This document shows positions 33,696-42,946 of a stretch of 64,000 bases of DNA, in pieces; position 1 is the first letter of the stretch; each line of letters begins with the position of its first letter. Origin of the DNA: Malaya genurostris (Eukaryota; Arthropoda; Insecta; Diptera; Culicidae); assembly GCF_030247185.1 (NCBI RefSeq), contig NC_080571.1:109203128-109267127 (forward strand). The letters run 5' to 3'. Made by a program: the position numbers and the translations under genes. A model generated the notes under the pieces. That model worked only from the letters and a program-made list of their open reading frames with translations, had not been told where the DNA came from and did no database searches.

Positions 33696-34237
33696 AAAAT
33701 AACCATTTTTTTCGGTGGCTCATTCAGATTTTCTAATTTACCATTGGACGGTTTTTGCTCATCTGTTGCTGCACTCATGATCCAGAAACATAGTCATTAC
33801 TTGTCGAACAAGAGATCCCTCCAGGTCCCAATAGGAACTGTTCGACGGGACCGTGCACGTCGCATACCGGTGAGCTGCATTGTGTATCCTCGGCGCGGTG
33901 TCGTCGCACGGTAAAATTACACTTCCAGTGGTAGAGTGCTAATAATAACAGCAGAAAATAAATGACACCGACAGGGCAGGGAATGCTTACGAAACAAAGC
34001 CATAGAATATCTCTTTCGTTACTCTGTCATTTGACTCGCAATTTGGCAAGGTAGTAAGTTGACTGTTCTTAACGGATTGGTGTTTCGTGCTAGAGCAGCT
34101 TTGTTTAATGAATATGAAAACATGACATCTAGTTTCGCGCTGGCTGACGTTGAGTTTGAAAAAGTGATGAGTAATTGTTGATCTTGCAGTTTTTGTCTGT
34201 TCCGTTTTGCATGCTTTATTCGGAAGATGTACTAATG
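33696..34237. other. No recognised gene
   Basis: Unclassified sequence. Short open frames on both strands lack domains. Confidence 0.35.
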
Positions 34238-34375
34238 TCCTGGAAGGGTTCTTAGTGTCAGTAGGATCCATAGTACTAGCCATGCAATGATTCTGTACAC
34301 TAAGAATCGGCTGCGAAGTCTGTTGAAACAGGAAGGCCAAATTCCACAAAAGGAATGTAATGCCAAGACTTTTTT
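34238..34375 (+). mobile_element. tRNA-derived SINE, copy 2 (head missing)
   Basis: Matches the SINE body at 10861-10980: GAAGGGTTCTTAGTGTCAGT, ACACTAAGAATCGGCTGCG, GTTGAAACAGGAAGGCC, AAAAGGAATGTAATGCC. The tRNA-like head is absent, so the copy is 5'-truncated. Confidence 0.65.
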
Positions 34376-35849
34376 TACTAATGTCCATTTATATAACTTT
34401 GGAGTGAAAACTATGACGAGTCTATTTCGAACAAAGATTTTCAGACAAAAAAAAAAAATTCTCATTGCATTCATGCATTCTCATGTGCAGTAAATTCATG
34501 CTCTTTTACTATCAAGAAGTTCCCGAAAACGTTGTAAAAAGCGATAACAAGAATTAGGAAACTTTTTAACAACCCTTTAACTGAGTATCGTTTGACTGAG
34601 AGTGGATATTAATTTGGTTAATATGTTATACAAGTGTACTAATTTTCTTCGATCAAAGATTTGTTTTCAATATTTCATCTACGAAGCTTGGCACATTTTT
34701 TTCATTTTTAGCTTGATATATCCTCACTTTGTTGTTTACAGCAATGCGAATAGGAGAAGCAGGATACTGGTGAGATCGTTCCTTAGAGATATTTCTTTCT
34801 TATTTACAATCTTGTTTTATTTCTCATTAACAAAAATCGGACTAGACTAAACTTCGTCGGTTATTCGGGGAACGTTTGATCTATTTTTCTTCGAGTTAAA
34901 GGCTAAATTTAAGACGCCCGCGGGTAACGTGATAACAAGAACCAGTGCGGTAAAAGCTTACGGTTCCCATAAGAGAAGCGTGGGGCACGTATATTCAGCG
35001 AAAGTGCATTTTAACGTTAAAATTTAATTTTTCCTTGCTGCGAAAAAGATTGTCATAGTAAGGCCATCATTACCTTCTATAAATTTAAAAATTAAATCAC
35101 AGAAGTGTTCGCTCACTAGCACGCACCAGTGGTCACTTGGGTGTATTTAGGCGAGAGCGCGTGAGAGCGATTCATGCGAAGAGAATATTTTTCAGTCGCG
35201 CCAGCTTCTTTAACCACAAGCACACACTCAAATTCTGTCTATTCGACACTGAGAAGAAGTGCGCTTTCCTTTTTGTGTGATGTTCGCTTCTTGCAGCCCC
35301 TGTGTAGACAAGAATCTTACACCAGCGTGTATCACTCTGGTGAAATTCCATAACTGACTGTGGGCAGTGAGCAAGTGCGAATGAATAGGCATTAAAATCA
35401 ACTCGATAACCAAAACTCTCTCCGACTATAATAATAAATAGAGGGTGACGGTTCTCATTTGAGTTTTCAATTATCACCAGCAAGTTAAAATCGATAATTT
35501 TGACCGTTTGAAAGAGGGAACAATCAATTTATGTTTATTTTGTAATTGATATTTCAGTTATCCTGACTGGTTTACCTTTCATCCATTGTTTTTAATCAAT
35601 TCGAATGTTTACATGAACCTCACTTGTAGGCCGCTCTCTCATTCAATTGAAAAATATATTTTGTTATTTCAAAAGATAATCTGATGGTGGTTAAACTGAG
35701 CTTCGGTGGAAAAAGAAGCGAATGAAGTAGAGTAGAGTGATCGTCAGTGTTTCAATTGATTTGAATGAAGTTTTACAGCACCGCATATAACCATGGTTTC
35801 ATAAGAACAGCCATCAACTCTTATTGGCACATAGGACCGCCGAGAGCAA
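34376..35849. repeat. Unclassified DNA with a second copy of the AT-rich dispersed repeat
   Basis: No gene. About 35120-35790 parallels the repeat that the I-like element split at 25.7-32.8 kb (shared phrases near 35545-35640 and 35694-35780), but here uninterrupted. Confidence 0.45.
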
Positions 35850-35887
35850 ATAGGGGCCCGGGGGATTTCAATATTACGGGCCCCTAT
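35850..35887. repeat. Short GC-rich perfect inverted repeat
   Basis: ATAGGGGCCCG (35850-35860) and its exact complement (35877-35887) around a 16-base AT-rich loop. Function unknown. It stands out in AT-rich surroundings. Confidence 0.75.
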
Positions 35888-36309
35888 GCATGAGAATAAA
35901 CCGTCCGTGTATTTCCCACACCAAAACGCTACTCTCGTATGAATTGCATTTCAAGGCCTATCCGCACATCGGTGCTTTTTGAGCAAGTATTGGTATGACG
36001 GATCCGACAAAATTTGTAGATTTTTCGCAACGATACACAGATTATTCAGTATTATTATTATTAAATTATAAATATCATTTATTTCAACCCCGGCTTTAGC
36101 CTTTTGGTCGTTCACCGGGGCATTCATATGCAATATTTGTTTATTATGAAGAATAAGAAACACTTTAAAATCTTTATATTTCCAGATTCCCTGAGAAAGT
36201 CTGGGCCCAGAGGATGTTCCCTCCTTATCCCCCTCCCATTCCCCCTTCGCGATGCCCATTGGTACATGACCATTTGTTTCCCAGAATTTTTCTGGAAAAG
36301 TGAGAAAAA
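35888..36309. other. Spacer before mariner fragment
   Basis: Contains a C-rich pyrimidine patch (36210-36250). No gene or repeat boundary is recognised. Confidence 0.3.
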
Positions 36310-36600
36310 CGAACCGCCATGGAAGAAAAAATATTCTTCATCACGATAATGCGAGTGCTCATTCATCGCTTCAAACCAATTACCTCATGGGCATTCAAAA
36401 CATCGAACTGATGGGTCATACATCGTATAGCCCTAATTTAGGCCCTAAAGATTTCTTCTTATTCTCGCACGTCAGAAATACTTTACGAGGCAACGTGTTT
36501 CGATCCCTGAAGAACGCTTGTTTTGAAGATACATTCTTCGGAGTGGAAAAAAGGTTCGATCATATGCAATCAGTAAATCCATTTTTGATAACAACTCTTT
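36310..36600 (+). pseudogene. mariner transposase C-terminal fragment
   Basis: The frame reads HHDNASAHSS (second catalytic Asp), then ELMGHTSYSPNLGPKDFFLFSH, which is the mariner YSPDLAPxD signature with Asp-to-Asn and other changes. It continues to LRGNVFRSLKNACFE. The spacing between HHD and the last Asp fits the mariner D34D rule. The N-terminal helix-turn-helix domain and first catalytic Asp are missing, and no terminal repeats are seen. It comes from a different mariner lineage than the copy at 55081. Confidence 0.8.
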
Positions 36601-36604
36601 GTTT

Positions 36605-36761
36605 TGCCTTTCTCATATGGAAAGGCTATGCAATCACTGTGAAAACCGACTTTTTAGCCGAGGCCCGGAGGGCCCAATGTCATATACCATTCGACTCAGC
36701 TCGACGAACTAAGCAAATGTCTGTGAGTGTCCGTCCGTGTGTGTGTGTTTATGTGTATATG
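36605..36761 (+). repeat. Rep-A, left half of a split copy
   Basis: GCCTTTCTCATATGGAAAGG, CTATGCAATCACTGTG, CCATTCGACTCAGCTCGACG and the GT-rich run are the first 150 bases of Rep-A. The copy stops at 36761, where a TIR-type end begins, and appears to resume at 48629. Confidence 0.7.
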
Positions 36762-36779
36762 CACGGAGAACCTGCAGAT

Positions 36780-37062
36780 CACAAAATTACAATATTGCAA
36801 TTATTGTTTCACACCCTGGTTGTTTCGACTAAAATGTTGTTGATACAACTAACATATCTGTTGATTTTGACATAACCATTCAGGTAACCGAAATTGTTGT
36901 ATTCAAATGCTGTCACTTGGCGGAGAACGAAGACAGCAAAAGGGAGAACAAAAAACCTCTTCATTTCTCCAGAAGCGTTTCATATTGAAAATTTTCAATG
37001 GTAAATGAACGTCATTTATGTTAGTTACGTAGTGGTCGTTTTATGTAAGTGAAAGTATGCAG
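36780..37062. other. Interior of the CACGGA element, left of the gypsy insertion
   Basis: Non-coding, with no recognisable domain. Contains AACAACT and GTTGTT-rich sequence. Confidence 0.4.
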
Positions 37063-37066
37063 AAGA
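37063..37066. repeat. Gypsy target-site duplication, left (AAGA)
   Basis: Matches 46945-46948. Four-base duplications are usual for Ty3/gypsy integrases. Confidence 0.8.
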
Positions 37067-37452
37067 TGTTACCTGATCAATTTTCTTTTTTTTTTTTATT
37101 CAACACTTGGTTGGCTGGCTATTGCGTACACGTGGTGTGTTCGCGCCACGTTTTACTCACCGGCTTTGGGTCGTTTTACTCTTTTGTCTCCAGAGGAAAT
37201 TCTACGCGGGGAAGACTTTCAACCCTTTTACACTACGGTCACTGGGCGGAAGTCGTTTTCGAGCGGAAACAAGCAAATGGACTCATTATCTGTAAACTAA
37301 CACAACACAACTTGAATACATTAAAGACCAGACATTTTATTAGACACTTCATCTTTTATATTTTCTAAAATTATTTTTTCACTTTTAATTTCAAGCTACT
37401 CAACAAGGGGGGGGTTGAATTTAATAAAGCGTGAATATTACTTGCGATTATT

Positions 37453-37689
37453 TTATTCAGATGATAACTGCTTCTGGAGCATCGTTGCGGCCGTGTGGAA
37501 CGTTGGTCGACTTGTTGCAGCTGGCTGAAGACGGGACGCCGGTGGTGGTAGTACAGGACTCTTCCTCGGCAGCGGACTATGACGAACTATGAACTCCGGA
37601 TGCTGCAGCAACTCGGCCTTTGTTGACGGAGGCCTGCGTTTCGCACTTTTTAGAAGCCCGGGGAGCGGTACTGCGCGCACTTGATTCAC
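37453..37689 (-). other. Proline-rich 78-codon open frame within the 3' LTR
   Basis: Identical in protein sequence to the frame at 45609-45845 in the other LTR; the single base difference between them is synonymous. The product is basic and Pro-rich (KSPVLPPPASRLQP) with no domain I recognise. Whether it is translated is unknown; the LTR copy near the 5' end could lie in the transcribed leader. Confidence 0.3.
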
Positions 37690-38409
37690 TTACGAGTGTC
37701 TAACTATTAGTCGAGTGGGATTTATAACGTTTTCGGTCTGAACTGCCATACCCTACCGGCACTTGGGTAATGGCGTTCGTTGGCGTCTTTTTGGCTTGGC
37801 CAATCTTTGACCGTTTTTGTGCACTCGCGTCGTACGTACTACTCATAAACTGTTCAAATAAACCGGTAACCACACTTATCCCACTCGACTGACCGAACGA
37901 AAACTAACGGACGTGTGGATCTTCCGAACGGTCGGGTAACTTGATCCATCGATCAACTTTTCGCGAGAACAATCACTACTCACTTTTTAAACTTTTATTT
38001 CCGAAACGCGGGGTCACATTAGACTTGTGACACGCTGCTGCTGGTCTTCACTCCTCCGGGCAGGTCAACTAAAAGAGGCTTGATACCGCCTGCTCGGACC
38101 CTTTTATCTCCTCCCAGCTCATCCCCGCTACCACCCCCATCGAGCCCCGCCTAGAATCCTCCAACTCGATGACAATGATACAATGACGATGATGATGACA
38201 GAGAACGATATAAAGACCATCGACGATTACATTTTGTTCTTATGGTTGGTATCGATTTTGAATTTGAATTTTTATAGCAAATGACATATAGACTCTTGAT
38301 ACTAGGGCTTGTTTCCTTATTTTGATATTTTTTATTATAAATAGTTTTTTTTTGTTTATTGCATAATAAATGAATATGTGAATAAATGTGAGTAAACGAA
38401 TAATATATA

Positions 38410-38570
38410 GTAAATATGAGTATAAATAAATAAATAAATAAATAAATATGTAAATAAATGAATAAATATATGAATAAATAAATAAATAGATAAATATGTA
38501 AATAAATGAATAAATATATGAATAAATAAATAAATAAATAAATAATAAATAAGTAAATATATATATGAAT
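38410..38570. repeat. AAAT/AATA simple repeat within the LTR
   Basis: Interrupted (AAAT)n with variants such as ATAAATATGTAAATAAATG. The same block is in the other LTR at about 46567-46727, so it was part of the element when it inserted. Confidence 0.9.
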
Positions 38571-38788
38571 GACTAAATGAATATTACTTTTAATTTAGAT
38601 ACCAACCACGGCTATTAAGCATAAATTAAACATCACTCAAACATGAAATACGGAGGATAGACATTTAATTTATACTTAGACATTTACTTACAATTCTTTC
38701 AGGTGTACAACAATATTGATAGGGTAATGTATTCAAGTTGACCCAGTGACCATAGGTAATATTGTGACCAACCGAGTCAAAGGTCACA

Positions 38789-39661
38789 ATTTTCCCGGAG
38801 TCGGGTAAAAAAAAAACGAAGGGTTTTTTTTTTTTTTTGATGATCTCTTATTATCACGTGCAATGTAGCTCTCTTCCTGAGCTCGTTTAGTTCTATCTTA
38901 GTGAAATGATTTTTCCAAAGGCCAGAGGAGCTCTTTTTCACTATGATACATAAATTCGTTCAGGTGAGTTTGGCTACTGTAATAAGACCAAAAGTATAAT
39001 GTGTCACAATCAGGACTACGCAGTCCACTCATTAGCCTTTCAAGTCGACAATGAGTGCTCTGCTGTTGGAACTGTGATTTGTGCGTCAGAATATTCATCA
39101 CCGCCTTGCTACGGTTGAGCAGAAATACAAACCAAAACGTCAAATCACATCAGTTTGACAAAACGAAACTAAATAACCATACTAAAAACTTAACTTTTCC
39201 TCATCTCAAGTGTAATCATACTTGGACCAAATTTATTATTTTACACATCCATTCACCACACAAACAAACAGCTACTAATTCAATATACTTTTCACGATTA
39301 TGCTAGGGGCCCCCTAATATTAATTGGCACTTCTTCTAACTCTCCGGATGAGTTGAAGAAACTATTATTTAACGCGTATGGTTCACTCTTCGCGAATTTC
39401 TAAAACTCTCTCGATGCCCGAGGGAAAATACGAAATACACCGAATAAACTCACACGACCTACCCTGTTTGGAATTAGAATCAGAACTATAAACGATCTGC
39501 ACACACAAAAACGGGACGAATTATACTAACCAGAGCACAAATAACATTGTAATAGCCCTTTCGTTAACTGAACAGGAAATATATAAGGATGTATTGTTTC
39601 TATCATGGCATGCACTTCGTATTGAAGTATTCAATACAAAAATAAGCAACCGTTTAAAACA
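38789..39661 (-). other. Gypsy 3' non-coding region with polypurine tract, no env
   Basis: Adjacent to the 3' LTR the minus strand reads GGGAAAA and then T before the LTR's TG, a short polypurine tract for plus-strand priming. A further A15 tract (minus) is at about 38825-38839. The small open frames here (for example 38898-39143 minus and 39055-39306 plus) show no signal peptide, membrane anchor or envelope motif. Confidence 0.65.
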
Positions 39662-42600
39662 TTAGCCGGGTTTCAAATGAATGGCCGGCCAAATACCGAG
39701 ACTTTTCCCATTCAGATCTTCCAATTCATACGATGATGAGCCTATTTTTGCCTTTACACGACAGGGAATGAATTGTCTGCCATATTTTGCATTATAATTC
39801 TTCGTGGCATTAGATAATTTCATGTTTCGGTGATAAACTAACTGACCCTCCACAAACGATTTAGAAAAGCGACGATGTCGTAAATTATACCGATATTGGG
39901 ATGCGTTATGCGCTTTTTGTAAATTTTTAGCAACCATATCAAAAATGCGAGGAAACATTCGCTTACGACGTTCATTGATCTGCTCTGGAGTAAGTTGTTC
40001 ATTCTGTCGTGCTAATTTGTTATCACTACCGGACTCTGTGAACTCAAGGCCAAGAGTGATAAAAAAAGGAGTGAATCCTGTAGATGCATGGACACTAGTA
40101 TTCAGTACCATTTCAATCTCCGGGATTCGCGTATCCCATAGACGTTGGTCTTCCCTCACATACGTCCGAATAGCAGCGTTGATAGTGCGATTTACTCTCT
40201 CAACTGGATTCGATTGTGAGTGATACCGCGAGTTCAGCCAATGTGTAACGCCAAAGCGATCCAACAGTCCCTTAAAATCTTTAGAAATAAAACTGCTACC
40301 ATTATCGGTAATGATTACCTCTGGAACCGAGTTTTTCAGGAACCATTGGTCTCGCAGCGCGTTACACATCGGCACACTGCTAACGCTTTTCATCGGCTGT
40401 AGCATCACCCACTTCGAGAAGTAATCGCAAACTACCAACAGATGCTGATTACCCCGACGACTGCGCGGCAGAGGCCCAATAAAATCGACAGATATAATTT
40501 GCCATGGGTGGGTTGCCAATTTAATTTTTCCCATCTCGGGTGCCGTCGGTGCTGATGATGCTTTCACTTCCTTACAGGTGGTACACTTTTGAATGTACCG
40601 CCGAACTTCTACTGCCATTTTTGGCCAGTAAAACCTTTGTCGGACTCGAGCAAGGGTCCTTTCGAAGCCTGGATGAAAACACTCATCGTGGCACTGCTCG
40701 AGAATCTGTCCCACTTCGGAAGGCGGAGGAATTACTTTCCATTCAAACCGCGAATCATAATAGTCATTATGAGAGGTCACGAATTTGTAAAGTTTCTGAT
40801 TCTCTACTTTGAAATTTACAAAATCATCTGGTCGGTCTAAAACCTTTCTCTTCATAGAAGTGTACCACGACGAATCAGATACTGCCGCAATGCTACGAGA
40901 TAAAGCATCAGGCACAATGTTTTCTTTGCCCTTACGATGCCGGACTGTCATGTTGAATTGTTGTAAGTTTAACGCCCACCTACTGCACCTTGAACCCACT
41001 TTCCATTTGGAACTCAAGATATGCGTAAGAGCCGATGAATCTGTAACAAGAGTAAAGTGATATCCCTCAATATATCCACGAAACGCATCCACGGAAAGAA
41101 TGGCCGCCAAAGCCTCTTTCTCCGCAGCATGGTAATTTTTTTGGGGGGTGGTGAGTTTCTTCGAGTAGTACGAAATTACTCTCTCCACTCCATCCTGTTC
41201 TTGCGTCAGAACCCCTGCTACCGCCACGTCGCTTGCGTCCGTCTGTATTGTGAATTCCGGACTAAAATCTGGACTGCCCAATACAGGCGAAGAGATTAGA
41301 CACTCTTTTAAATTGCAGAATGCAGTTTCCGCCTCATCATTCCATCGAATAGTTTTGGTTTTGGACTGCAGAAGATCAGACAGAGCAGCCGTCACTCCAC
41401 TGAAATTAGGGATGAATCGGCGATAATAATTCGCCATTCCTAGGAATCTCCGAAGCTTTGTTATGGTGTTAGGCCTTTCATACTCGACGATCGGACGAAT
41501 CTTGTCCGGGTTAGCCCTAAGACCATCCGTGCTTAAGAGATAACCTAGGAAAGGAATTTCTGTCACACCGAATTTTGATTTTTCCAGATTGATACTGAGA
41601 TTAGCTGCTTGTAACCGGCATGCTATTTCCGTTAACAACTGTTGGTGATGCGCAAACGTTTCCGTTACTACGACGATATCGTCGAGGTAAACGAAAACGT
41701 ACGGCTCCAGTATACCGTGTCCTAATACTTTATCCATGAGTCGGGCTAGAGTAGCCGGACTATTAGCTAAGCCAAAAGGCATACGAGTATACTGGAACAG
41801 CCCTCTGCCTTGCACACTAAATGCTGTATATTTTCGAGATTCCACTTCCAAAGGCACTTGAAGGAATGCTTCGGACAAGTCAATGGTAGAGAAATATCTT
41901 GCCTTCGGAAGTTGGCCCAAAATTCTACCAGGGTGAGGCAAAGGGTACGCATCACGAACTGTCCTCTCGTTTATCTTTCGGGCGTCGAGACACAACCTTA
42001 CTTTATTCGGTTTGATGACTGGCACGCAGTTGAGTGACCAATCCGAACAACTTCTTTCTATAACACCCAAATTTAAAAGTCTCTGAAGCTCAACAGCCAC
42101 CAATTCTTGAGTCTTAGGTGACATTACATAGGGGAACTGACGAACGGGAGGCTTATTTGCCCATTCATCAGCCAGCACAATACGATGTTGTGCACCATTC
42201 GTTAGAGTTAATTCACCCTCTCGTGCGGGAAGAAACAATCTTTTAATTTTTTTGATCTCCTCTTTTTGCTCATCAGACAAATACGACTCAGAAGCGGGTA
42301 GATCATAATCCGAAACAGTTGCTTGGTGCTCGTTATTTCCCAATTCCTGCATTGCCGGATGGATCTGAAATTTCTTCCAAAAGTCCATGCCACAGATACA
42401 GTTTATGGAAATGTTCTCCACTACCAGCGTCGGGATCACTCTAACACTCCCTCCGAATGAAAACGGAAGATGAGCCTGACCGATAATTCTTAATTCGTCT
42501 CCACTAGCCGAGCGAAGTAAAACCTTTTTGGGTGGACCTTCCAGCTTTTTGTATTTTAGCTGTGCAAAAAGCTTATCGCTGATAAGCGTATGATTACTCC

Positions 42601-42946
42601 CACTATCCAGGAGGGCACGAATAGGAAAGCCATACACTTTCACGGAGGCATACGGTCGGTTGTCGTTTGGGAACGGATAAATTATCTGAAACGTTTCAGA
42701 TGATTCGGGGTATTTACTATCATTTGCGTCTATCCAGAAGGGCGGGGGAACCGTTGGTAAATCTTTTTTTGTTGTTACGCGTCTTGACCATGCGAACGGC
42801 GATTTTGGTTCGCAGGTGCTGCGTTTTTTAGACAATACGGACAATGGTTTGTCGGAAAACCTCGAAGACCACACGAGCTGCAGAAAATTCCACGCGGTGA
42901 TCTGCACATAGCAAAATGATGCCCGATTCTTCCACAGTTGAAACAA
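39662..42946 (-). CDS. pol: Gypsy pol: protease, reverse transcriptase, RNase H, integrase
   Basis: The open frame is 1094 codons, but the first part is only frame continuity. Translation should enter at 42823 by -1 frameshift from gag, about codon 42. Retropepsin: LLDSGSNHTLIS with Asp114-Ser-Gly. RT (about 265-480): MPFGLANSPATL and YLDDIVV with Asp422 and Asp423. FLGMANYYRRFIPNFS at 501-516. RNase H: Asp570, Glu609, Asp636. Integrase: zinc finger His753, His758, Cys788, Cys791, and catalytic Asp821, Asp881, Glu916. The C-terminal part (KYGRQFIPCRVKAKIG) is GPY/F-like. All key residues are present and there is no internal stop. The protein would process Gag, copy the RNA and integrate the DNA. 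Confidence 0.95.
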   Translation of the reverse strand: MFQLWKNRASFCYVQITAWNFLQLVWSSRFSDKPLSVLSKKRSTCEPKSPFAWSRRVTTKKDLPTVPPPFWIDANDSKYPESSETFQIIYPFPNDNRPYASVKVYGFPIRALLDSGSNHTLISDKLFAQLKYKKLEGPPKKVLLRSASGDELRIIGQAHLPFSFGGSVRVIPTLVVENISINCICGMDFWKKFQIHPAMQELGNNEHQATVSDYDLPASESYLSDEQKEEIKKIKRLFLPAREGELTLTNGAQHRIVLADEWANKPPVRQFPYVMSPKTQELVAVELQRLLNLGVIERSCSDWSLNCVPVIKPNKVRLCLDARKINERTVRDAYPLPHPGRILGQLPKARYFSTIDLSEAFLQVPLEVESRKYTAFSVQGRGLFQYTRMPFGLANSPATLARLMDKVLGHGILEPYVFVYLDDIVVVTETFAHHQQLLTEIACRLQAANLSINLEKSKFGVTEIPFLGYLLSTDGLRANPDKIRPIVEYERPNTITKLRRFLGMANYYRRFIPNFSGVTAALSDLLQSKTKTIRWNDEAETAFCNLKECLISSPVLGSPDFSPEFTIQTDASDVAVAGVLTQEQDGVERVISYYSKKLTTPQKNYHAAEKEALAAILSVDAFRGYIEGYHFTLVTDSSALTHILSSKWKVGSRCSRWALNLQQFNMTVRHRKGKENIVPDALSRSIAAVSDSSWYTSMKRKVLDRPDDFVNFKVENQKLYKFVTSHNDYYDSRFEWKVIPPPSEVGQILEQCHDECFHPGFERTLARVRQRFYWPKMAVEVRRYIQKCTTCKEVKASSAPTAPEMGKIKLATHPWQIISVDFIGPLPRSRRGNQHLLVVCDYFSKWVMLQPMKSVSSVPMCNALRDQWFLKNSVPEVIITDNGSSFISKDFKGLLDRFGVTHWLNSRYHSQSNPVERVNRTINAAIRTYVREDQRLWDTRIPEIEMVLNTSVHASTGFTPFFITLGLEFTESGSDNKLARQNEQLTPEQINERRKRMFPRIFDMVAKNLQKAHNASQYRYNLRHRRFSKSFVEGQLVYHRNMKLSNATKNYNAKYGRQFIPCRVKAKIGSSSYELEDLNGKSLGIWPAIHLKPG

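Larger units (their letters stand above)
37067..38788 (-). repeat. Gypsy 3' LTR
   Basis: Begins TGTTACCTGATCAATTTTC and ends CAAAGGTCACA on the plus strand, matching 45224-46944 almost base for base. Differences seen: length of the T run after the start, an extra A after the G8 run in the other copy, one T/G in the proline-rich frame, and one G/C in CTTTTCGC(G/C)AGAACAA. It includes a long AAAT-type simple repeat (38410-38545) and a GC-richer central part. Confidence 0.95.

Noticed and set aside
36762..36770. Clear target duplication for the CACGGA element
   Set aside because: The flanks (TGTATATG and TGTATGTA) match only partly, and the GT/TA-rich context makes short matches uninformative.
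37049..37368. Plus-strand frames at the LTR start, repeated at 45128-45523
   Set aside because: They are duplicated only because the LTR is duplicated, and they read antisense to the element through its T-rich end.
38789..39661. Possible envelope gene of the gypsy element
   Set aside because: Only short frames on both strands; no signal peptide, cleavage site or membrane anchor of sufficient length.
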